Origin: Bradyrhizobium sp. AS23.2
Lineage (GTDB): Bacteria; Pseudomonadota; Alphaproteobacteria; Rhizobiales; Xanthobacteraceae
NCBI RefSeq assembly: GCF_001908185.1
Contig: NZ_LGHM01000042.1
Location: forward strand, 1-64,000
Direction of reading: 5' to 3'
Length of the DNA stretch: 64,000 nt
In this document: positions 55,484-63,980 of the stretch, in pieces
Numbering within the stretch: position 1 is the first letter of the stretch
How the letters are laid out: each line of letters begins with the position of its first letter
Position numbers and translations under genes: made by a program
Notes under the pieces: generated by a model
Seen by the model: only the letters and a program-made list of their open reading frames with translations
Told to the model about the DNA's origin: nothing
Databases searched by the model: none

Positions 55484-55767
55484 GGACTTTACTCGGATTC
55501 AACTGGCGAACACTGTTCAGTGGCCTGCCCTAACGTAAATATCTATGGTTAATCGGCGGTTACCCACTTTTCACGCGACCATGACCAATTGGTTAACGGT
55601 CTCGCGTGACTCCGTCCGGGAACCACTTGAAAAATCGTGTGAACCATACCCGTCCGACAGGTCGCGCATTAACTCCGTTCATTGCTAATCGGTGTCCGCT
55701 CGATACGCGCATGATAGGTACGTCGTTAAGAAGGTGAAGATTTCGTTTCTTTAGTGGGTCGGGGTCC

Positions 55768-56944
55768 GTGCTCCATTACCAGCCGAACAAGGAATTGGGT
55801 GAGACGACCGCGACAGCAGCCCCGCGGCTAAACAGCAGCGAGCGAAAGCTGCGCGTCCTTCTCGTACAGACCCAGGCCGAGAACGCGGGCGCACAGGAGA
55901 TATCCAGGCTGCTCGGTGCCGGTCTGACGGCGCGCGGCCATCGCGTCACCAATCTGTTCTTCTTCCGCAAATCGGATTCATTCGATGAGCCCCCCCGATA
56001 CGCTCTATTGCGCGTCGAGCCGGCCGGGCAATCCGCTCGCGCTGCTGCGGATGCTGTGGACGCTCGGCCATCATATCAGGACCACCCGGCCCGACGCCGT
56101 TCTGACCTTTCAGCACTTCGGCAACGTCATCGGCGCAGGCGTGTCGCGCCTCGTCAGCCGCGCGCCTGTGATCGCCAACCAGGTTTCCTCCGCGATGTCG
56201 ATGAGCTTGCCGGTTCGCACCGCCGACATCGTCATGGGCAGCCTCGGCTTCTTCGACCGCATAACGCTCAATTCGAAAGACATGCAGCGCGAATATTCGC
56301 GCTACCCCGCGGCCTATCGGTCGCGGATGGTGCATGTCCCACACGGCTTTGATGACAAAGCACTCACTCTGTCGAAGGAAGCTGCGCGACAGAATTTCAA
56401 TCTGCCGCCGGACCGTATATTGCTCGGCTGCGCAGCAAGGCTGCACCCGCACAAGCGGCTTGATGCGGCGATACGTCTGTTGCCGGATGAACCGTCCTGG
56501 CACCTTGCACTGGCCGGCCAGGGCGCCGACGAAGCGCGGTTGAGGCTGCTGGCAGACGATTTGAAGGTGTCAGACAGATTGCATCTGCTCGGCGAAATCG
56601 CGCCGCGCCAGATGGCCGATTTTCTCGCCTGTCTGGACGTGTTCGTCTTTCCGACGCAAGCCGAGACCTTCGGCCTCGCCGCGGTCGAGGCCGCGAACGC
56701 CGGCGTTCCCTCCGTCGTCACGGATCTTCCCGTGCTGCGCGAGGTGTTGTCCTTTGAAGGAAAGCCCACTGCACTCTTCGTCGATGCTTCAGATCATGCG
56801 AAGCTGTCGGCTGCCGTCTCCCGACTCCTGACCGACCAAACGCTGAGCGCCGAACTGCGCCAAAACGCCAAAGGCCTGAGGTTGCGCTATTCGGTAGATG
56901 CGATGGTGGAGGAATACGTTCAAATCCTCAACCAGGTCATTTGA
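55768..56944 (+). pseudogene. GT4 glycosyltransferase interrupted at a seven-C tract
   Basis: The N-terminal part from GTG 55768 (RVLLVQTQAENAGAQEISRL) and the C-terminal part from about 55997 (RMLWTLGHHIRTTRPDAVLT, SMSLPVRTADIVMGSLGF, DRILLGCAARLHPHKRLDAA, FVFPTQAETFGLAAVEAANA) belong to one GT4 enzyme but lie in different frames. The switch falls at CCCCCCC (55990-55996). Removing one C gives an uninterrupted 391-residue protein, a normal length for the family. So this is slippage (phase variation), a recent mutation or a sequencing error. The remaining motifs include the ligand loop with E-x7-E (AETFGLAAVE). The enzyme would add a sugar to the repeat unit. Confidence 0.8.
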
Positions 56945-56958
56945 TTCGATGCGCTCGA

Positions 56959-58509
56959 ATGGATTGGCTCGACATGATCATCGAGTTTCGCTGCGAACGT
57001 GACTATGCGCGGCGCTGGATGCGCCGCGAGACGCTCTCGATCGACGGCCGGGACGTTCCGGTTCAAATCGCGTGGACGGCAACGACAGAGTTACGGCCCG
57101 CGGGTCTCGATGCGCTGTTCGAACTCGAGCGTGTGGTGTTGCACAAGGGCAAACCCAGCGGCGCCGGCAGGCTGAAGATCACTCCGGAACGGACTGAGGC
57201 TGGCGCCGGCACGGCCGATGTGATCGTCGATTTCACGGGCGCGGCGCGGGATCCGAACTGTTCGGCCCGGCTGTATCTCCGCCCGCTGTTCAATGGAGCT
57301 ACGGGCGAAAACGCCGCACTCGCCGCCATTCTCGCCGGCGACCTGCCGGTCATCGAAATCGTCAACGAGGTCGACGGTGCCGTTCTCGATCGCGGCCATC
57401 CTTCCGGAGAGATCGCGGCCGGCTTGAGCGGTGCGCTCGAAACGGTCATGGCGCGAACCCTGACCATGGTGGCGGCAATCCTGTCGGGAAGACCGCGCAT
57501 CCTGCCGCAACTGGCGCGTGCCGCCACCGACGCCATGCGCCGGAGACCTGTCGGCTACGTCGCGCGCGGTCTCGCCGTATCGATCGCCAAGGAGATCTAT
57601 CGCCTCTGCTGCTATGCCCCGCATTGGCATGTCGGATGGCGCTTCACCGAGAACGCAGGCGTCTGGCAGACCGGAGATCTCTCCGGGCCAGGCTGGACCA
57701 TCCTTGGAGATCCCGGACACCGCTTCTACGCCGATCCCTTCCCCATCACATGGCAGGGGCGAACATTTGTCTTCTTCGAAGATCTCGATCACCGGATCGG
57801 AAAAGGAATCATTTCGGCGATCGAGTTCGGTGACACCGGGCCAGTCGGAGACGTCGTGCCCGTGCTCGAGGAGCCATGGCATCTGTCCTATCCGTTTCTG
57901 ATTGAGCACGATGGCGAGTTGTGGATGATCCCGGAGAGTTCGCTCCATGGGGATGTCGCTCTCTACAAATGCGTTCGGTTTCCGGACAAATGGGAGCGGC
58001 ATGCGACGCTGCTTTCAGGCCTCGAACTGGCCGATGTGACGATCACACGGCATAACGGGCTGAACTATCTGTTCGGAGCCTGGCGCGACGGAACCGGCGG
58101 CTATTCGGATTCGCTTGCGATCTACTACGCCGACCACCTTCTCGGGCCCTGGTTGCCTCATGCCAGCAACCCGGTTCTGATCGATCGCGCCAGCGTGCGA
58201 CCGGCGGGGAATTTCGTCACCATCAATGACAAATTGTGGCGACCAGTCCAGGATTGCGCCAAGGGATACGGTGCAGCGCTCGGGCTGGCGGAAATTGTTG
58301 AACTGTCGCCGACGACATTCAAGCAGATCGTCCCCCATTCCCTTCGACCCGGACCGGCATGGCCTGGCAGGAAGCTGCACACATTGAACCGCTGCGGCCG
58401 GCTCGAGGTGATCGACGGATCACGAATTCAACCCAAGACCCGCGCCTTCGCAAGTCAAGCTCGATCGACCATCGCGCCTTCGCGGACCTACTCAGGCTCG
58501 GCGCATTGA
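56959..58509 (+). CDS. Exopolysaccharide-locus beta-propeller glycosyltransferase-like protein
   Basis: This 516-residue protein has an N-terminal domain of unclear type and a C-terminal five-bladed propeller with arabinanase/GIPC-transferase-like repeats: HRFYADPFPITWQGRTFVFF, YPFLIEHDGELWMIPES, HNGLNYLFGAWRD and NFVTINDKLWRPVQDCAKGYG. Similar genes are often annotated glucosamine inositolphosphorylceramide transferase-like. It lies 14 bp after the glycosyltransferase, likely in the same operon. An upstream TTG is an alternative start. The substrate is unknown; a transfer role in repeat-unit assembly is inferred. Confidence 0.72.
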   Translation: MDWLDMIIEFRCERDYARRWMRRETLSIDGRDVPVQIAWTATTELRPAGLDALFELERVVLHKGKPSGAGRLKITPERTEAGAGTADVIVDFTGAARDPNCSARLYLRPLFNGATGENAALAAILAGDLPVIEIVNEVDGAVLDRGHPSGEIAAGLSGALETVMARTLTMVAAILSGRPRILPQLARAATDAMRRRPVGYVARGLAVSIAKEIYRLCCYAPHWHVGWRFTENAGVWQTGDLSGPGWTILGDPGHRFYADPFPITWQGRTFVFFEDLDHRIGKGIISAIEFGDTGPVGDVVPVLEEPWHLSYPFLIEHDGELWMIPESSLHGDVALYKCVRFPDKWERHATLLSGLELADVTITRHNGLNYLFGAWRDGTGGYSDSLAIYYADHLLGPWLPHASNPVLIDRASVRPAGNFVTINDKLWRPVQDCAKGYGAALGLAEIVELSPTTFKQIVPHSLRPGPAWPGRKLHTLNRCGRLEVIDGSRIQPKTRAFASQARSTIAPSRTYSGSAH

Positions 58510-58573
58510 TCGACCAGCTCGTCCCTCACCTGCTCGCTCATGGCAGTCGGAATTCCCGAGCGTCTGTCGACTA

Positions 58574-58865
58574 CTACGTCGCGTCCATCCAGATCCCTGG
58601 TTCTGAATGCTCGCGGATGTAGCTGACCAGGAAGTCGGAAAAGACCCTGATCTTGGCGGGCAGCCCGGCGCGGTTCTGATAGGCGACGTTCATGGTGCGC
58701 AGAGGCAGCTCCCAGTCCATCAGGACCGGAACGAGATTGCCGGCCGCAATGTCGCTCTGAACGATGCAGAGCGGCTGGATGAGAATACCGAGACCTGCCA
58801 GCGCCGCGCCGCGGATGACCTGGCCGTCATTGCTCTCGAGCGCGGCCTTGACGTCAGTGATGTCG
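58574..58865 (-). pseudogene. LysR-family regulator, C-terminal fragment
   Basis: Read on the minus strand, about 95 codons end at TAG (58574) and encode the last part of a LysR substrate-binding domain: SNDGQVIRGAALAGLGILIQ, then NLVPVLMDWELPLRTMNVAY, NRAGLPAKIRVFSDFLVSYI. The HTH half and the first part of the binding domain are missing. The frame loses similarity around 58865, where it meets the Dabb fragment on the other strand. It has no start of its own. Confidence 0.8.
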
Positions 58866-58869
58866 ACTG

Positions 58870-59026
58870 CGCCTGCGACATCGTGCTATTCTCCGAATTC
58901 ACCGACCACGCCGCCCTTGCGGCCTACGCCGCTCATCTCGAACATCTGCGCGTGCGCGAGGCACTTGGCGACTTGCGGATCGGACGCTTCCAGGTCGATT
59001 ATCCCATCAGAGAGACCGGCGCATGA
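58870..59026 (+). pseudogene. Dabb/stress-responsive barrel protein, C-terminal fragment
   Basis: The last 45-50 codons before the maleylacetate reductase encode CDIVLFSEFTDHAALAAYAA, then HLEHLRVREALGDLRIGRFQ and VDYPI, the C-terminal half of a Dabb (A/B barrel) protein of about 100 residues. The N-terminal half is replaced by DNA that codes for LysR on the other strand. Its stop overlaps the next ATG (ATGA), so the intact ancestor was coupled to maleylacetate reductase. Confidence 0.75.
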
Positions 59027-60102
59027 TCGGTTCGTTCACCTTTGAAAACCTGCCCTGCCGCGTCGTGTTCGGCAGCGGAACATTGGCTAACGCCAAGGCC
59101 GAGGTCGAGCGGCTCGGCGGCAAGCGTGCGCTGGTGCTAACAACGCCGCAGCAGGAGGCGCAAGGCAAGAGCTTGGGGACAGCGCTCGGCCCGCTCTATG
59201 CCGGAGTGTTCCCCGGCGCCACCATGCATACGCCGGTCGAGGTCACGGAGCGGGCGCTCGCGGCGATGAAGGCGTGCGATGCCGACTGCGTCGTGTCACT
59301 CGGCGGCGGATCGACCACCGGCCTCGGCAAGGCGCTGGCGCTCCGCACCGGCGTCAACCAGCTCTGCATTCCCACCACCTATGCCGGTTCGGAGATGACA
59401 CCGATCCTCGGCCAGACCGAGAACGGACTGAAGACCACGGTGCGCGATGCGGCGGTGCTGCCGGAGACGGTGATCTACGACGTCGATCTCACCTTGACGC
59501 TGCCGGCGAGTCTGGCCGCGACATCCGGCATCAACGCGATCGCCCATGCGGTCGAGGCACTCTACGCGCGCGACACCAATCCTGTGACATCGCTGATGGC
59601 GGAGGAAGGCATCCGCGCGTTGGCCCGCGCCCTGCCCGCCATTGCCGCCAAGAGCGACGATCGCGAGGCCCGCACCGAAGCGCTCTATGGCGCCTGGCTT
59701 TGCGGCGTCTGCCTCGGCACCGTCGGCATGGCGCTGCATCACAAGCTCTGCCACACGCTCGGCGGCACATTCGATCTGCCGCACGCCGAGACCCACACCA
59801 TCGTGCTGCCGCATGCACTGGCCTACAACGCGCCGGCGGTGCCGGAGGCGATGGCGCGCATCTCGCGCGCAATCGGCGCTGTCGATGCGTCGCAGGGACT
59901 TTACGATCTCGCGAAACGGCTGGGTGCGAAGGTGGCGTTGCGTGATGTCGGCATGCCCGAGAGCGGCATCGACAAGGCGGCCGATCTTGCTGTCACCAAT
60001 GCCTATTGGAACCCGCGCCCGCTTGAGCGCAACGCCATCCGCGACCTGATCGCGCACGCCTGGGCCGGCGAGCGGCCGGACGCCACCAAAGCGGCGGCGT
60101 GA
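59023..60102 (+). CDS. Maleylacetate reductase (iron-containing alcohol dehydrogenase family)
   Basis: This 359-residue enzyme reduces maleylacetate to 3-oxoadipate in hydroxyquinol/chloroaromatic breakdown. The NAD(P)-binding block is VSLGGGSTTGLGKALALR and the family's metal-site region includes HHKLCHTLGGTFDLPHAETH. The fold starts with FENLPCRVVFGSGTL. Its ATG overlaps the Dabb fragment's stop. The dioxygenase or hydroxylase of the pathway is not in view, and the regulator to the left is broken, so whether it is still induced is unclear. Confidence 0.92.
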   Translation: MIGSFTFENLPCRVVFGSGTLANAKAEVERLGGKRALVLTTPQQEAQGKSLGTALGPLYAGVFPGATMHTPVEVTERALAAMKACDADCVVSLGGGSTTGLGKALALRTGVNQLCIPTTYAGSEMTPILGQTENGLKTTVRDAAVLPETVIYDVDLTLTLPASLAATSGINAIAHAVEALYARDTNPVTSLMAEEGIRALARALPAIAAKSDDREARTEALYGAWLCGVCLGTVGMALHHKLCHTLGGTFDLPHAETHTIVLPHALAYNAPAVPEAMARISRAIGAVDASQGLYDLAKRLGAKVALRDVGMPESGIDKAADLAVTNAYWNPRPLERNAIRDLIAHAWAGERPDATKAAA

Positions 60103-60106
60103 AGCG

Positions 60107-60220
60107 ATGCGGCGCACGCTGATCAAATCCGCCACCGTCATGATGCGATCGGCGATCTTCGCGCCGGCGATATGCTGGTCGAAGGCAACCACATCGTCGA
60201 CGCCGGACGACCGCCCCTGC
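60107..60220 (+). pseudogene. Amidohydrolase N-terminal fragment
   Basis: Right after the maleylacetate reductase, the frame from ATG 60107 reads MRRTLIKSATVM; after a one-base shift near 60144 it continues DAIGDLRAGDMLVEGNHIVD. Together these match the start of amidohydrolases of the cytosine-deaminase/chlorohydrolase type, which open with a two-strand segment and a GDILI(E)G..I turn. The catalytic metal-binding domain is absent; the fragment ends 27 bp before the YCII gene. It is a deletion remnant. Confidence 0.65.
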
Positions 60221-60246
60221 AGCCGTCCCAAGAAAACGGAGGCACC

Positions 60247-60534
60247 ATGCTGTTCGCCATTCACGCCCTCGACCGCACCGGCGCGCTGCCGACCCGGCTC
60301 GCCAATTACGACGCGCACAAGACCTTCCTGAGCGACACCTCACGCTTCGGCGTCAAGATCGTGATGTCGGGGCCGCTCGTCTCCGACGATGGCCAGAACA
60401 TGATCGGCAGCCTGTTCCTCATCGAAGCGCCAGGGCGTAGCGAAGTCGAAGCCTTCAACCACGCCGACCCGTTTGCCGCGGCCGGGATCTGGGAGAAGGT
60501 CACGATCACGGGCTTCCTGCGCCGCCAGGGCTGA
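60247..60534 (+). CDS. YCII-family protein
   Basis: This 95-residue protein has the YCII fold pattern: MLFAIHALDRTGALPTRLAN, then the helix with HKTFL, VKIVMSGPLVSDDGQNMIGS and a final strand with FNHADPFAAAGIWEKVTIT. The His-Asp pair typical of the family (here HADPF) is present. ACGGAGG precedes the ATG. Such proteins often accompany aromatic-catabolism genes. It follows maleylacetate reductase, probably once in one operon. Function unknown. Confidence 0.9.
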   Translation: MLFAIHALDRTGALPTRLANYDAHKTFLSDTSRFGVKIVMSGPLVSDDGQNMIGSLFLIEAPGRSEVEAFNHADPFAAAGIWEKVTITGFLRRQG

Positions 60535-60557
60535 GAGTGGCCAAACTAAAAACGCGA

Positions 60558-60591
60558 AAACAACCCCATGCAAAGTAGAATGAGGTTGTTT
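60558..60591. repeat. Inverted repeat, possible terminator
   Basis: AAACAACC (60558) pairs with GGTTGTTT (60584-60591) around an 18-base loop, and a CATGCAAA motif is repeated nearby (60568 and 60595). It lies 24 bp after the YCII stop. The stem is AT-rich, so it may be a terminator or part of a short intergenic repeat. I recall similar stretches in Bradyrhizobium. Confidence 0.45.
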
Positions 60592-60947
60592 CTACATGCA
60601 AATTTACGTCGCTGATTGGCTTTGACACGTCGGGCAAAACAGGAGCAGAATACCACCATCACCCGACTGTCACCCCTGCCCCACTCACCCTCCAGACCTG
60701 GTGCAAACACAAACGCTGGCGCGCTTCCGCGTTCACTAGCTGCTGTTTGCATATCACCCCTCCTGCATTGGTGACAGCTCACCAGCAGGTCAACGCAAGT
60801 CAGACTCTCAGAGATCACCCAAGCTTTTGAGGCGTGGCGCTTTCGAGGATTGCGCCACGCCAACAATGCTTGGTGCACAGAATAAGCCGTGTTCAGCGGA
60901 GAAGAGCGCATGCCGCCACTCGTCGTCCTGCCTGGCAGGTTGCTCCC
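60592..60947. other. Promoter region of the acyl-CoA ligase, no supported gene
   Basis: This 356-bp stretch separates the YCII gene from the acyl-CoA ligase. Overlapping open frames are present on both strands but have no protein-like pattern. It holds a CACCCCTCCTGCATTGGTGA-type sequence (around 60755) of unknown meaning. No box or tRNA is seen. Confidence 0.4.
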
Positions 60948-62690
60948 ATGACAGGCGAGCGACGCGACTGGCCGGCGGTCTCGCTCGACGAGACCTACCG
61001 CATACTGACTGCGCCAGGCGCGCCGTTCGAGATGGAGACGATCAGCGTCGCTGGACGTCCTGTCCGGGCCTACAAGAGAGCGCACCGGGATCTCCGCTCG
61101 ATCTTTGAAGCCAGCAAGGCATGGGGCGAGCGTACCTTCATCGTCTTCGAGAACGAACGCCTTTCCTTTCGAGAACATTACCGCGCCGCGTCCGCGCTTG
61201 CATGGCGGCTGGCAGATGATTACGGCGTGAAGAAGGGAGACCGCGTGGCGATCGCCATGCGGAATTTCCCGGAATGGCCCATCGCTTTTTGGGCGGCAAC
61301 GGTCATCGGCGCGATTGCGGTGCCGCTCAATGCCTGGGGAACGGCGGACGATCTCGCCTACGGACTTCGCGATTCCGGCGCAATCGTTGCCATCGTCGAT
61401 GGTGAGCGCCTGGCGCGTCTGAAGTCGCTCCCCTCAGACGATTCCTCCGTCCCTCTCATCGCGGTTCGCACATCACCGGGCATCCGCGGCGAAACGATCG
61501 CGCTGGAGGATTTGATCGGCCCGCCGTCGCATTACGACGCCCTGCCGGACCGACCGCCACCGGATCGCAACATCCAGCCCGACGATGACGCGACCATTCT
61601 CTACACCTCAGGCACGACCGGCCGTTCCAAGGGCGCGCTGGGAACCCATCGCAACATCATGTGCAACCTAGTGAACATCACGTTCACGGGCGCCCGCGCT
61701 GCGATCCGCCGCGGCGACCCTCTGCCCGCACCGCCGGACGTGCAGAAAGCGGTTCTGCTTCCGGTGCCGTTCTTCCACGTCACGGGGTGCCACTCGATCA
61801 TGATCCCGGCATTGGCGAACGGCTCGAAGGTCGTTCTCATGTACAAATGGAATGCCGAAACGGCGCTCGAGCTGATCGAGCGCGAGCGCATCAACGGCAT
61901 GTCCGGCGTGCCATCAATGACGTGGCAATTGCTGGAATCGCCGGACTTCGAACGGCGAGACGTCTCGAGCCTCGAAGGCCTGTCCTACGGCGGCGCCGCT
62001 GCATCGCCGGAGCTTACCCGGAAGATCGCCGCGCTATTCCCGGGCAAGTTCGGGGGCACAGGCTATGGCGCCACCGAGACGTCCTCAGTCTCGACGTCGA
62101 ACGGTGCAGAGGATTACCTCGCGCGGCCCGATTCCGTCGGGCCGGCCGTTCCCGGATGCGACCTCCGGGTGATCGACGACGCGGGAAATCCGCTACCTGT
62201 CGGCGCGATCGGCGAGCTCGAAATCTACGGCGCGAATGTCGTGAAGGGGTACTGGAACAATCCGCAGGCAACCGCGGCCGCATTCCGCGACGGGTGGTAC
62301 CGCACCGGCGACATCGTTCGGATGGACGCGGAGGGCTTCGTCTATCTGCTCGATCGCGCCAAGGACATGCTGATACGCGGGGGCGAGAACATCTATTGCT
62401 CAGAGATCGAGGACGCCCTGCTCGCGCATCCAGACATTCTCGAAGCCGCCATCGTCGGCATTCCCGATCGTGTGCTCGGTGAGCTCGTCGGAGCCGTCGT
62501 TCGCGCCAGGGCTGGAACACGCCTGATCCAGGAACAAGTGATCGAGCATCTGCGCCCAAGGCTCGCCGCTTTCAAGCTGCCGGTCCATGTCGATATCCGC
62601 ATCGAGGAACTGCCGCGCACCGCGAGCGGCAAGATCGTCAAGAGGCAGCTCCGCGAAGAACTCGCCGCAAAGGCAAGTGCACCTGGCTGA
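60948..62690 (+). CDS. AMP-forming acyl-CoA ligase
   Basis: This 580-residue ANL-family ligase activates a carboxylic acid as an acyl-adenylate and then a CoA thioester. Key motifs are the P-loop TILYTSGTTGRSKGALGTHR, the GYGATETSS block, the GWYRTGDIVRMDAEGFVYLL hinge region, and the C-terminal catalytic Lys in RTASGKIVKRQL. The substrate (medium-chain, aromatic or terpenoid acid) is not fixed by these. The ATG at 60948 has no strong site, and an in-frame start 38 codons upstream gives a non-homologous tail. The ABC binding-protein gene follows 33 bp later. Confidence 0.93.
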   Translation: MTGERRDWPAVSLDETYRILTAPGAPFEMETISVAGRPVRAYKRAHRDLRSIFEASKAWGERTFIVFENERLSFREHYRAASALAWRLADDYGVKKGDRVAIAMRNFPEWPIAFWAATVIGAIAVPLNAWGTADDLAYGLRDSGAIVAIVDGERLARLKSLPSDDSSVPLIAVRTSPGIRGETIALEDLIGPPSHYDALPDRPPPDRNIQPDDDATILYTSGTTGRSKGALGTHRNIMCNLVNITFTGARAAIRRGDPLPAPPDVQKAVLLPVPFFHVTGCHSIMIPALANGSKVVLMYKWNAETALELIERERINGMSGVPSMTWQLLESPDFERRDVSSLEGLSYGGAAASPELTRKIAALFPGKFGGTGYGATETSSVSTSNGAEDYLARPDSVGPAVPGCDLRVIDDAGNPLPVGAIGELEIYGANVVKGYWNNPQATAAAFRDGWYRTGDIVRMDAEGFVYLLDRAKDMLIRGGENIYCSEIEDALLAHPDILEAAIVGIPDRVLGELVGAVVRARAGTRLIQEQVIEHLRPRLAAFKLPVHVDIRIEELPRTASGKIVKRQLREELAAKASAPG

Positions 62691-62723
62691 CGGTAAAAAG
62701 CAAAACATAATCGGGAGGTTGAA

Positions 62724-63932
62724 ATGAAAAGACTCTTGTCGGCAATGGCGGTCTTATCGGCCGGGCTCCTCTTCGCGACCGGCGCAATTGCCGCCGAAAA
62801 GAAGTACGACGAGGGCGCCTCGGATGCCGAGGTCAAGATCGGCCAGACCATGCCTTATAGCGGCCCCCTGTCGATTCACGGGATCCAGGGGCGCACCGAG
62901 GTCGCCTATTTTCGGATGCTCAACGAGGAAAAAGGCGGCATTAATGGCCGCAAGATCAACCTGATCTCGCTCGATGACGCGTTCTCGCCTCCCAAGACCG
63001 TCGAACAGACCCGCAAGCTGGTCGAGAGCGACGGCGTGCTCGCTCTGTTCGGCTCGTCCGGAACCGCAGCGCAATCGGCTGTACAGAAATATCTCAACAG
63101 CAAGGGCGTGCCGCAACTGCTGGTCTCGACAGGCGCGAACAAGTGGAATCAGCCCAAGGCTTTCAAATGGTCGACGCCGGCGTTCCATCTCTACGGCACC
63201 GAAGGCGAGATCCTCGCAAAGTACCTTTTGTCCGTGAAGCCGGACGCGAAGGTCGCGATCCTCATGCAGAACGACGATTTCGGCCGTGACTATGTGTCCG
63301 GCTTCAAGAAGGGGCTCGGCGACAAGGCGTCCACCATGATCGTCAAGGAGGTCACGTACGAGCTGACCGATCCCACGATGGATTCGCAAGTAGCGCAGCT
63401 CAAATCATCCGGGGCCGACGTGTTCTTCAACGTCTCGCTCGGCAAGGCCGCCTCGCAATCGATGAAGAAGGCCTACGAGCTCGACTGGAAGCCGTTGCAA
63501 TTGGTCGTCAGCCCGTCCGTCGGCCGGCAGTTCCTGGAGGCAGCCGGATTCGATGCCGTCACCGGCATCATTGCGGCAACACCTTATAAGCAGGTTTCGA
63601 GCCCCAAATGGGCCGAAGATGCTGATGTCGTCGCCTATCAGGCGTTCATGAAGAAGTATCTTCCCAACGAAGACCCCAAGAACGAGATCGGGTTTGCCGT
63701 CTATTCATTCGCCTACATCATGGGGAAGATCATCGAGGCCTGCGGAGACAATCTGACGCGGGAGAACCTGCTGTACCAGGCCACGCATTTGAACAACGTT
63801 CCGGCCCCCTCGCTGCTGCCCGGCACCACCTACAATACGACGCCGGACAACTACGTTCCGTTCAAACGCCTGGTCGTGCAGAAGTTCGACGGCCAGGACT
63901 GGGTCCAGGTCACGGCCGTGACCGTCGAGTAG
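62724..63932 (+). CDS. Branched-chain-type ABC transporter, periplasmic binding protein
   Basis: This 402-residue protein has a signal peptide (MKRLLSAMAVLSAGLLFATG, cleaved near IAA-E) and the LivK-type fold: VKIGQTMPYSGPLSIHGIQG, then LFGSSGTAAQSAVQKYLNS and VAILMQNDDFGRDYVSGFKK. GGGAGG precedes the ATG. Many such proteins in Bradyrhizobium bind aromatic or organic acids rather than amino acids; the CoA ligase next to it supports an acid ligand. Permease and ATPase genes are expected just past the window. Confidence 0.93.
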   Translation: MKRLLSAMAVLSAGLLFATGAIAAEKKYDEGASDAEVKIGQTMPYSGPLSIHGIQGRTEVAYFRMLNEEKGGINGRKINLISLDDAFSPPKTVEQTRKLVESDGVLALFGSSGTAAQSAVQKYLNSKGVPQLLVSTGANKWNQPKAFKWSTPAFHLYGTEGEILAKYLLSVKPDAKVAILMQNDDFGRDYVSGFKKGLGDKASTMIVKEVTYELTDPTMDSQVAQLKSSGADVFFNVSLGKAASQSMKKAYELDWKPLQLVVSPSVGRQFLEAAGFDAVTGIIAATPYKQVSSPKWAEDADVVAYQAFMKKYLPNEDPKNEIGFAVYSFAYIMGKIIEACGDNLTRENLLYQATHLNNVPAPSLLPGTTYNTTPDNYVPFKRLVVQKFDGQDWVQVTAVTVE

Positions 63933-63950
63933 TGATGGATTAATGCGTTA

Positions 63951-63980
63951 GACGGCGACGGCTATCCGGCCGTCGCTGTC
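63951..63980 (+). terminator. GC-rich hairpin after the binding-protein gene
   Basis: GACGGCGACGGC pairs with GCCGTCGCTGTC (one mismatch) around a six-base loop, 18 bp after the binding-protein stop. No T-run follows in view. It may be a partial terminator or an mRNA-stabilising stem that keeps the binding protein in excess over the downstream permease genes, a usual layout for such operons. Confidence 0.5.

Noticed and set aside
58607..59026. A single 139-codon plus-strand gene ending before maleylacetate reductase
   Set aside because: Its first two thirds are the antisense of a LysR fragment; only the last 45-50 codons are Dabb-like, so it is a chance fusion frame, not one protein.
60546..61178. 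A 210-codon minus-strand frame upstream of the acyl-CoA ligase
   Set aside because: It overlaps the ligase start, has mixed composition and no recognisable domain.
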